Part shown: positions 1 through 4,705 of the stretch, piece by piece | Position numbering within the stretch: the stretch's first letter is position 1 | How the letters are laid out: every line of letters begins with the position of its first letter | Assembly (NCBI GenBank): GCA_002293585.1 | Contig: DBDM01000055.1 | Coordinates: 1,428-7,743, forward strand | Reading direction: 5' to 3' | DNA length: 6,316 nucleotides | Source of the DNA: Bacteroidales bacterium UBA932 | Lineage (GTDB): Bacteria; Bacteroidota; Bacteroidia; Bacteroidales; UBA932 | Notes under the pieces: model-generated | What the model saw: only the letters and a program-made list of their open reading frames with translations | Databases searched by the model: none | Told to the model about the DNA's origin: nothing | Made by a program: the position numbers and the translations under genes

Positions 1-182
1 CCATTACACTCTAATTGCGTCATCTCGAACATAAAATCCGGTGGAAAACGTTTTATGTTTCTCCTGACAGCTTCTTTCAAACGTTTTGTTTCAACGCCGT
101 ATAGTTCGGCTAAATGAAAATCAAGCATAACGCGGCAACCGCGTACTTCAAAAATTTTTTGTTGAATAGGTTCTAATTCCAT
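1..182 (-). CDS. ORF6N-domain DNA-binding protein, partial (N-terminal 60 residues)
   Basis: The gene starts at the ATG at 182-180 and runs off the left edge of the window, so only 60 codons plus two bases are present. The visible protein begins MELEPIQQKIFEVRGCRVML and continues with DFHLAELYGVETKRLKEAVR and a RNIKRFPPDFMFEMT block. This order (IRGxRVMLDxxLAxLYxVETKxLxxxVxRNxxRFPxDFMFxLT) is the hallmark of the ORF6N domain, a KilA-N-related domain found in phage antirepressor-like proteins and widespread as stand-alone chromosomal genes in Bacteroidota. The domain is presumed to bind DNA; the targets of the bacterial copies are generally unknown. An in-frame stop at 197-195 limits the start; a GTG directly before the ATG is possible but less likely. 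There is no Shine-Dalgarno, as expected for the phylum. The gene is divergent from the ThuA genes and has a well-formed promoter at 265-295. Whether the rest of the gene is intact, and whether it sits in a prophage, cannot be seen here. Confidence 0.9.
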   Translation of the reverse strand, partial: MELEPIQQKIFEVRGCRVMLDFHLAELYGVETKRLKEAVRRNIKRFPPDFMFEMTQLECN

Positions 183-211
183 CACAAGAGTTTTTAAGGT
201 GGCTATTACAT

Positions 212-255
212 AAAAAAACCTGCCACACATACTGTGGTTGTACGCTTAGCAGGTT
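212..255 (-). terminator. Terminator-like hairpin in the ORF6N leader (possible attenuator)
   Basis: Read on the minus strand, AACCTGC (255-249) pairs perfectly with GCAGGTT (223-217). The second arm's final TT merges into a run of about seven T (218-212). Inside the loop a smaller stem CACA/TGTG (236-233 with 227-224) can form around GTATG. A hairpin followed by a T-run is the form of an intrinsic terminator. It lies between the minus-strand promoter at 265-295 and the ORF6N start at 182, so it would stop most transcripts about 45-50 nt after initiation. In the plus direction the hairpin is not followed by T, so termination there is not expected. The structure is seen; its activity is inferred. 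Confidence 0.6.
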
Positions 256-264
256 CTGATACTA

Positions 265-295
265 CAAAGGTACATAAAAATTTTAACTCTCCAAA
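265..295 (-). promoter_or_regulatory. Bacteroidota-type promoter for the ORF6N gene
   Basis: On the minus strand, TTTG (295-292), a 19-bp spacer (291-273) and TACCTTTG (272-265) match the Bacteroidota sigma-ABfr consensus TTTG / about 19 / TAnnTTTG exactly. Transcription would start near position 260, about 78 nt upstream of the ORF6N ATG and only about 5 nt before the hairpin at 255-217. It lies back to back with the candidate thuA promoter at 317-324. Confidence 0.75.
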
Positions 296-316
296 AAATC
301 CGCCGAAAAATTTGAT

Positions 317-324
317 TATCTTTG
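317..324 (+). promoter_or_regulatory. Candidate -7 element for the ThuA operon
   Basis: TATCTTTG fits the Bacteroidota -7 consensus TAnnTTTG and lies 38 bp before the ATG at 363, which gives a leader of roughly 33 nt. No TTTG or TTG is found about 19 bp upstream, where the sequence is an A-run, so the promoter is only half supported. It may be weak or activator dependent. Confidence 0.45.
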
Positions 325-362
325 TACGGTACACGTTGTGTTGTTGTATTAAATTCTTCGGA

Positions 363-1121
363 ATGAAAAAAATATATTATTTTGTTGTATGGTTGCCGGC
401 TCTTTTCATCATGTCGTGCTGTAACGCCCCACAGCCGTTGGTGCGAGGGTTAATACTCACCGAGCGCGGCGGGCAGCACGGGCCGTTTACGGACGCCGCT
501 ATGGAATGGCTGGATAAATTTGCCGAAATTCATCATTTCGAGTTCACGGAGATCAATTCGACCGACAGTATTACCGAAAAATTTCTCGACAGGTTTGATG
601 TGTTCATACAGTTGGATTTCCCGCCTTATACGTGGACACCGGAGTCCCAACAAGCTTTTATACGTTATATCGAAGAAGGCAGAGGCGGATGGGTGGGATT
701 CCATCATGCCACGCTGCTCGGTGATTTCGACGGTTATCCGATGTGGACATGGTTTTCGGAGTTCATGGGTGGCATACGGTTTCAACATTACATTGCCGCC
801 ACAGCCAGCGCTACGGTACAGGTAGAAGATCCGGAACATCCCGTGATGAAAAATGTTTCCGGCAGTTTTGTAATTCCCGACGACGAATGGTATACTTTCA
901 ATAGAAGTCCGCACCCGAATGTACGGGTATTGGCTTCGGTCGACGAATCGAGCTACGAACCGGCATCCGACATAACCATGGGCGACCATCCGGTGATCTG
1001 GTGCAACGAGCAGGTCAAGGCCCGGAATGTGTATTTCCTGATGGGACACAGTCCCCGTTTATTTGAAACCGAAAATTTTGTAATTCTTTTTTCTAATGCC
1101 CTGCTATGGGCGTCGCAGTAA
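363..1121 (+). CDS. ThuA-domain lipoprotein (first of a tandem pair)
   Basis: 252 residues. I chose the ATG at 363 because the protein then begins with a lipoprotein signal: MKK, a hydrophobic stretch at residues 4-16, and lipobox I16-M17-S18-C19 (C20 is an alternative). The upstream in-frame ATG at 234 would bury this signal and place the promoter inside the gene. Residues about 27-251 form a ThuA domain, a flavodoxin-like fold related to class I glutamine amidotransferases. Visible family blocks are GGWVGFHH at 108-115, DPEHPVMKN at 156-164, DDEWY at 173-177, DHPVIW at 208-213 and MGH at 227-229. The family is named after the rhizobial trehalose-utilisation gene thuA, and members usually occur with sugar-degrading genes. 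The catalytic role of Bacteroidota members is not established, so a carbohydrate-related role is an inference. The predicted location is anchored to an envelope membrane. The stop is 4 bp before the next, paralogous gene, so the two are probably co-transcribed and translationally linked. Confidence 0.9.
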   Translation: MKKIYYFVVWLPALFIMSCCNAPQPLVRGLILTERGGQHGPFTDAAMEWLDKFAEIHHFEFTEINSTDSITEKFLDRFDVFIQLDFPPYTWTPESQQAFIRYIEEGRGGWVGFHHATLLGDFDGYPMWTWFSEFMGGIRFQHYIAATASATVQVEDPEHPVMKNVSGSFVIPDDEWYTFNRSPHPNVRVLASVDESSYEPASDITMGDHPVIWCNEQVKARNVYFLMGHSPRLFETENFVILFSNALLWASQ

Positions 1122-1125
1122 CTTT

Positions 1126-1902
1126 ATGAAACACATTATTCTTTTAGTCCTGCTGGCTTTCGGAAGCGGTAACATGACGGCACAGTACGCCACAGCGCCG
1201 CGGTTTAGTGTATTAGCCCTGTACAGCACCCGGGTGGAAGGCGCTCACGTGCAATTTGCAGAGGATGCCATCAATTATTTTAAAGCGCTGACCGTGGGCG
1301 ACGGTTTTTATTTTGACGCCACCGATGATTTCTCCCTGCTGAATGATGAAACGTTGAAGAACTACGACCTCATCATGATGCTGAACGACCAGCCCCGCAA
1401 TGAGCAGCAGCGGGCGGCTTTCGAGCGTTATATGGAAAACGGCGGCGGATGGATGGGTTTCCATGTGGCGGCGTATAACGACAGGCATACCAACTGGCCC
1501 TGGTTCTTAGCATTTTTAGGCGGCGGGGTCTTTTATTGCAATAGTTGGCCGGCCATTCCCGCAAAGCTCACGGTAGATAAAGCGCATCCGGTGACCAAAG
1601 GGCTGCCGGCATCATTCATCGCCCCCGAAAACGAATGGTACCAATGGCAACCCAGTCCGCGCGAGCACAGGGACATAGAAGTGCTGGTGAGCCTGTCGGC
1701 CGACAATTATCCATTGGGACTAAAGGACATTATTCCCGGCGGCGATACCCCGGTGGTGTGGACGAACAAAAAGTACCGGATGGTTTATTTGAATATGGGA
1801 CACGGCCAGCGCGAATTTCTCGATGCTACGCAAAATTATTTAGTATTAAATGCTTTCAGGTGGGTGTTAAGCATTGATAAAAAGGGGGACCCGTTTAGGT
1901 AG
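1126..1902 (+). CDS. Secreted ThuA-domain protein (second of a tandem pair)
   Basis: 258 residues. The start at 1126 is chosen over the in-frame ATG at 1096 because it places a clean signal peptide at the N-terminus: MKH, hydrophobic 4-13, predicted cleavage after A19 (MTA|QYA). The earlier start would overlap the upstream gene and spoil the signal. The ThuA domain spans about residues 27-249. Its blocks align one for one with the upstream gene: GGGWMGFH at 106-113, KAHPVTKGLP at 152-161, ENEWYQW at 168-174, DTPVVW at 207-212 and NMGHG at 223-227. It lacks a lipobox cysteine, so it should be soluble in the periplasm or exported, unlike its lipidated neighbour. The pair looks like an old tandem duplication, since only family blocks are shared and not long runs of sequence. 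The substrate cannot be read from the sequence. The gene ends just before a hairpin that separates it from the convergent receptor gene. Confidence 0.9.
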   Translation: MKHIILLVLLAFGSGNMTAQYATAPRFSVLALYSTRVEGAHVQFAEDAINYFKALTVGDGFYFDATDDFSLLNDETLKNYDLIMMLNDQPRNEQQRAAFERYMENGGGWMGFHVAAYNDRHTNWPWFLAFLGGGVFYCNSWPAIPAKLTVDKAHPVTKGLPASFIAPENEWYQWQPSPREHRDIEVLVSLSADNYPLGLKDIIPGGDTPVVWTNKKYRMVYLNMGHGQREFLDATQNYLVLNAFRWVLSIDKKGDPFR

Positions 1903-1919
1903 TAGATATAAAATAAGAG

Positions 1920-1939
1920 GGCAGACACACAGGTCTGCC
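1920..1939. terminator. Hairpin between convergent genes, probable terminator
   Basis: GGCAGAC (1920-1926) pairs perfectly with GTCTGCC (1933-1939) around a 6-nt loop, ACACAG. It lies in the 41-bp gap between the ThuA stop and the receptor stop. In the minus direction it is followed by a T-rich tract (TCTTATTTTAT), so it best serves the receptor transcript. In the plus direction only a weak T-containing stretch follows, so termination of the ThuA operon there is less certain. Confidence 0.65.
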
Positions 1940-1943
1940 ACGA

Positions 1944-3956
1944 TTACAATTTCATTTTGACGCCGGTCAGCCACCACAGGCCGGGCTGCGGGAGGCCTGC
2001 GTAGTCGAAATAGGTGGTGTCGAAAATGTTGTTTATTTCTACAAAGAAAACGGCATGTTTTTCTTCCCAGTTCAAGCGCAAGTCAAGCAAGGCAAAGGCG
2101 TCAAAAGGCCGTACTTCGCCCGAATGATAATCGGCATACGTACCCGCCCTGTCTTGAAAAGCCAATGCCCACGCAGCTTTCAGTTTAGGGGAAAAGAGTT
2201 CGTGCTCCGCCGTCAAGGTTAATTTATGGCGCAAATAATCCAACACGTAGGAGGTTTCCAGTTCGCCGGGGGCTTTATCTACGTAAGTAAAACTGTAGGC
2301 CAAGCCCGCACGCCGGAAGAAACTCCGGGGATGTGTTTCCCGGTTATTCCATTGCAGCTGAAATTCCGTGCCCACAGCATCCACCCCGCTGTAGTTGCGG
2401 CTTTGCGACCTGGCGCCACCTTCCGTGTAGACCCAATCGATAAGGTTCTTTCCCTTGCGGTAGAACAACGATAAGGACGACCGCCAGGCCGGTTGCGCAA
2501 AGGCCGTGCCGATCTCTCCGGTGAGCGCCTCCTCGGGTAGCAGGTGGGGATTGCCCTGGTGTGTGGCAGTGGTGTAAAACAGGTCGGTGAAGGTGGGCAG
2601 GCGCAATGATTGGTTAATGGCTATAAATGAAGCCCAGTGGTAGTCCCAGTTATAGCGCAGGTCGGCCGCTCCGCAAAATTTATTGCCGAAATCATTACTG
2701 TGATGATAAGATAACCCCGCTGTGGCCGTCCATTTACGCCAGCTGTAGCGTTGCGACAAGAAAGCATGCAACAACAGCCGGCCGGCTTCTTTAGTAAACA
2801 CGGCATCGCCTTCAAAAGGAACGGGTTTGGATGCAGGCATAGGCTCGCCCAAGACGTTGCTGTAGATATGTTCGTTGCGAATTTCTACCGAAAAATTGGT
2901 CTCTCCCAAGACACTGTGCGCCGACACGAGCGCCTTCCCTCCTACTGTGGTTGTTTGATGATAATTATGTCCGGTGTACCAGTCGGGAAAATCGTTGCGG
3001 AACAACTCAAAGCGGTCGGCGTGTCCGCGGTAATAGGCCGCCGCAGAAAAATTAAATACGCCTATATCTTTTTGCCAGCGCAGGCTACCGAGCAAGGTAC
3101 GCACCTGTTCAAACTGGTTGGGATAGCTGAAAGAATAAAACCCATTGGAGCCGTAAGCCTTATCCTGGTAGCCGAGTTGCGCTTCGAAACGCCCGGCGGG
3201 AGCGGCATAGCTGACATGGGTGAAGATATTACCGGTTTGAAAATCGGTATTGGTAATGTAACCGTCGCTTTGCTGGTGCGAGGCCGAGATGTAGGCCGAC
3301 AAGCGTTCATCGCCCACTGTGGCGTTGCCTGAGAGGTTGAAATAGCCCCAGCGGCCGCCCGAAAGCGTAAGGTTCACCGTATTAAAATCGCGACCGCCCG
3401 TCATGATGTTCACTGCACCGCCAATGGCGCCGGGGGCGTTCAATCCCTGCAGCACTTCCACGCGCAGAACGCCTGCCAGTTCAACCGGCAGGTCGAGACT
3501 ATAGTGCCCTGTTTGTGGGTCGCTGAAATTAATACCGTTGATGAGGATTTGTGTTTGGTCGAAAGTACCACCGCGGATGGAGAGGTCGGCTTGGGTGCCG
3601 AGAGGCCCGCGTTGCCTCAGATCGAGTGATGGTAGTGAGCGGAGAAGGTTGTTGAGCGAAGGTAAGGGCGCAGGCTCCACTTCGGCGCGGGTGATGACGG
3701 CCATGGTGCGCACTACATTGGGCAAGGCGCTTTCGCGTTGCCCGGTGACGACAATTTCGTCGAGCGTGGCTGTGCGTGCCGGGGTTAGCGTGTCCTGGGC
3801 GAATACGTTCTGGGTAGTGAGCATAACGATGGAAACGCCCACCTTCATTACGCCCATTTTCACTACGCTGTGCATGCTGTTGAACGCAGCATACGACTTC
3901 CGGCTCCAGCGTTTGAAGCAAAAGTCGTAGTTTTTTAATTTTTGTTTTTTGTACAT
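1944..3956 (-). CDS. TonB-dependent outer-membrane receptor, BtuB-like architecture
   Basis: 670 residues. It is a ligand-gated outer-membrane barrel that imports a scarce substrate using TonB energy. The hydrophobic signal core is at about residues 38-52, with likely cleavage after A53 (VFA|QD). A TonB-box-like segment, TLDEIVVTG, lies at 64-72. The plug domain spans about 75-190, with LNNLLRSLPSLDLRQRGP, LSIRGGTFDQTQILINGI and GAIGGAVNIMTGG in the usual order. The rest is a beta-barrel rich in alternating aromatics and ends ...GLWWLTGVKMKL. The mature size (about 617) is close to compact receptors such as BtuB and siderophore receptors. It lacks the carboxypeptidase-like N-terminal domain of SusC proteins and has no SusD neighbour, so glycan uptake is unlikely. 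Cobalamin is possible, but no cobalamin riboswitch is seen upstream, so the ligand is left open. The start is uncertain: the ATG at 3956 gives an unusual 37-residue basic N-terminal extension containing RWSRKSYAAFNS. M34 or M37 would give a conventional signal peptide. Confidence 0.9.
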   Translation of the reverse strand: MYKKQKLKNYDFCFKRWSRKSYAAFNSMHSVVKMGVMKVGVSIVMLTTQNVFAQDTLTPARTATLDEIVVTGQRESALPNVVRTMAVITRAEVEPAPLPSLNNLLRSLPSLDLRQRGPLGTQADLSIRGGTFDQTQILINGINFSDPQTGHYSLDLPVELAGVLRVEVLQGLNAPGAIGGAVNIMTGGRDFNTVNLTLSGGRWGYFNLSGNATVGDERLSAYISASHQQSDGYITNTDFQTGNIFTHVSYAAPAGRFEAQLGYQDKAYGSNGFYSFSYPNQFEQVRTLLGSLRWQKDIGVFNFSAAAYYRGHADRFELFRNDFPDWYTGHNYHQTTTVGGKALVSAHSVLGETNFSVEIRNEHIYSNVLGEPMPASKPVPFEGDAVFTKEAGRLLLHAFLSQRYSWRKWTATAGLSYHHSNDFGNKFCGAADLRYNWDYHWASFIAINQSLRLPTFTDLFYTTATHQGNPHLLPEEALTGEIGTAFAQPAWRSSLSLFYRKGKNLIDWVYTEGGARSQSRNYSGVDAVGTEFQLQWNNRETHPRSFFRRAGLAYSFTYVDKAPGELETSYVLDYLRHKLTLTAEHELFSPKLKAAWALAFQDRAGTYADYHSGEVRPFDAFALLDLRLNWEEKHAVFFVEINNIFDTTYFDYAGLPQPGLWWLTGVKMKL

Positions 3957-3968
3957 AAAAAAATTATT

Positions 3969-4000
3969 TAATGTGCTAATTAGCTGATGTACTAATTAGC
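3969..4000. repeat. Two tandem 16-bp units containing the palindrome CTAATTAG
   Basis: TAATGTGCTAATTAGC (3969-3984) is followed directly by TGATGTACTAATTAGC (3985-4000), identical at 14 of 16 positions. Each unit contains the self-complementary octamer CTAATTAG, so the region also reads as a perfect 9-bp inverted repeat (3975-3983 with 3992-4000) around an 8-nt loop. It lies 13 bp upstream of the receptor start. It could be a decayed intergenic repeat or a twin operator site for a dimeric regulator. Confidence 0.6.
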
Positions 4001-4022
4001 GGGTTAATTTCTCAAAATTTCC

Positions 4023-4088
4023 CACAGATATCACAGATTTACACAGATAAAAACAAGATAGAACGCGGACGACGCAGATGACGCGGAT
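4023..4088. repeat. Short-period repeat of CACAGAT and ACGCGGAT words
   Basis: CACAGAT occurs at 4023, 4032 and 4042. After a short A-rich break, ACGCGGA, ACGCAGAT and ACGCGGAT occur at 4063, 4072 and 4081, exactly 9 bp apart, and CGCAG follows at 4092. The two word sets are related (CRCRGAT), which suggests one degenerate tandem array with a period of about 9 bp. There is no coding potential and no spacer structure of the CRISPR kind. From general familiarity, arrays of such words recur between genes in Bacteroidota genomes; the function is unknown. Confidence 0.6.
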
Positions 4089-4100
4089 TTTCGCAGGTTC

Positions 4101-4133
4101 TCTTATCACTCATCGTTCATCACTTATCTCTTA
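4101..4133. repeat. Low-complexity TCATC/TTATC repeat tract
   Basis: The tract is built from repeated TTATC, CACTCATC, GTTCATC, ACTTATC and TCTTAT words, a degenerate short-word repeat continuing the repeat-filled gap between the receptor and ybeY. No promoter matching TAnnTTTG is visible in it on the minus strand. The remainder of the gap holds nothing I recognise. Confidence 0.35.
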
Positions 4134-4159
4134 TATCCCTCAAAGTTTCCATTACCCAC

Positions 4160-4197
4160 CGTCATTGCGAGGAGGCCGACAGGCCGACGAAGCAACC
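4160..4197. repeat. 38-bp palindromic intergenic repeat overlapping the 3' end of ybeY
   Basis: The element begins CGTCATTGCGAGG and ends CGACGAAGCAACC. TTGC (4165-4168) pairs with GCAA (4192-4195), and two GGCC blocks (4173-4176 and 4181-4184) pair around a GACA tetraloop, forming a stem with an internal loop. Sequences of the form CGTCATTGCGAG...GAAGCAATC are, from general familiarity, a very common dispersed palindromic repeat in diverse bacterial genomes. Its boundary at 4197 coincides with the start of codon 138 of ybeY, so the repeat encodes the protein's last 11 residues and the TGA stop. Confidence 0.7.
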
Positions 4198-4608
4198 TTC
4201 TTCCAACTCTAAATATTTGTCCTCCATGCGTCGCATTACAGCTTGTTCCTCATCCGTGGCGTCATCGTAGCCGCACAAGTGCAGTACTCCGTGCACCATC
4301 ACCCGCCGCAGTTCCTGTTCAAAGCTTTGCCGGTATTCGTCCGCGTTGGCGCGCACCGTATCAACGCTGATAAATAAGTCGCCCCCAAGGGTTTCACCTT
4401 CCGTATAATCAAACGTAATAATATCCGTATAGTAGTCGTGCTGAAGGTATTGCCGGTTGATTTTCAATAAGTAATCGTCGGAACAAAAAATAACCGACAC
4501 CTCCCCCGTTTTTTTCCCTTCGGAAAGAATTACAGTTTGTAGCCACTTTTTAACTTCCTGTTTATGAGGAAGATTAAATTTTATGTCTTCTGTATAAAAA
4601 CGAATCAT
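4162..4608 (-). CDS. ybeY: YbeY endoribonuclease (rRNA maturation factor)
   Basis: 148 residues. YbeY is a metal-dependent single-strand endoribonuclease that acts in the cytoplasm on 16S rRNA 3'-end maturation and ribosome quality control. The family is recognised by FCSDDYLLKINRQYL (41-55), the HDYYTDIITFDY block (57-68) followed by GGDLFIS, and the catalytic HGVLHLCGYDD at 106-116. In the canonical motif H-x3-H-x5-H the last residue is His; here it is D116, as I recall from other Bacteroidota YbeY proteins, so I do not read it as inactivation. The family normally ends soon after the MRRMEDKYLELEE helix (125-137). Residues 138-148 (GCFVGLSASSQ) and the stop come from the palindromic repeat at 4160-4197 and are not family sequence. 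The ATG at 4608 is the natural family start. It lies only 4 bp from a -7 promoter element, implying a leaderless mRNA. The gene is divergent from mdh. Confidence 0.95.
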   Translation of the reverse strand: MIRFYTEDIKFNLPHKQEVKKWLQTVILSEGKKTGEVSVIFCSDDYLLKINRQYLQHDYYTDIITFDYTEGETLGGDLFISVDTVRANADEYRQSFEQELRRVMVHGVLHLCGYDDATDEEQAVMRRMEDKYLELEEGCFVGLSASSQ

Positions 4609-4612
4609 GGCG

Positions 4613-4620
4613 CAAAAGTA
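4613..4620 (-). promoter_or_regulatory. ybeY -7 promoter element, predicted leaderless transcript
   Basis: On the minus strand TACTTTTG (4620-4613) matches TAnnTTTG and ends 4 bp before the ybeY ATG. Because Bacteroidota transcripts start about 4-6 nt after this motif, the first transcribed base would be at or next to the A of the ATG. No clear TTTG is present about 19 bp upstream. Confidence 0.5.
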
Positions 4621-4633
4621 ACATATTTTTCCT

Positions 4634-4641
4634 TACCTTTG
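4634..4641 (+). promoter_or_regulatory. mdh -7 promoter element
   Basis: TACCTTTG is a perfect TAnnTTTG match 64 bp upstream of the mdh ATG, giving a leader of about 60 nt. No good -33 TTTG is seen at the proper distance. Only 13 bp separate it from the oppositely oriented ybeY -7 element, so RNA polymerase binding at the two promoters should interfere. Confidence 0.6.
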
Positions 4642-4656
4642 CCCCCGCATTTGTCA

Positions 4657-4688
4657 AATCTTTAAATCCTTGAATCTTTAAATCTTTA
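4657..4688. repeat. Four tandem 8-bp AATCTTTA units in the mdh leader
   Basis: AATCTTTA is present at 4657, 4673 and 4681, and a degenerate copy, AATCCTTG, at 4665, all in register with a period of 8 bp. The tract lies in the predicted mdh 5' untranslated region, ending 17 bp before the ATG. It keeps the leader unstructured and AT-rich, which suits initiation without a Shine-Dalgarno. Copy number could vary by slippage. Confidence 0.6.
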
Positions 4689-4705
4689 AATTAAATATAA
4701 AATTT

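Noticed and set aside
234..362. N-terminal extension of the first ThuA gene from the ATG at 234
   Set aside because: It would bury a clear lipoprotein signal at 363, cross the predicted promoter at 317-324 and the ORF6N promoter, and its codons show no recognisable protein features.
2751..3332. 193-codon plus-strand open frame inside the receptor gene
   Set aside because: It lies wholly within the well-supported receptor coding sequence, has no promoter of the local type and matches no family I know.
1944..3956. SusC-type glycan importer
   Set aside because: The protein is too short, lacks the N-terminal carboxypeptidase-like domain, and has no SusD gene next to it.
4023..4095. Possible CRISPR array
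   Set aside because: Units are only 7-8 bp with 1-3 bp between them; there are no spacers of the required length and no cas genes.
3957..4161. Possible cobalamin riboswitch upstream of the BtuB-like receptor
   Set aside because: The leader on the minus strand consists of short repeats; I see no B12-box-like core or long multi-stem structure, so the cobalamin assignment is left open.
4259..4291. YbeY with third metal-binding His replaced by Asp as evidence of an inactive enzyme
   Set aside because: The same H-x3-H-x5-D form is, as I recall it, usual for Bacteroidota YbeY proteins, and the rest of the motif is intact.
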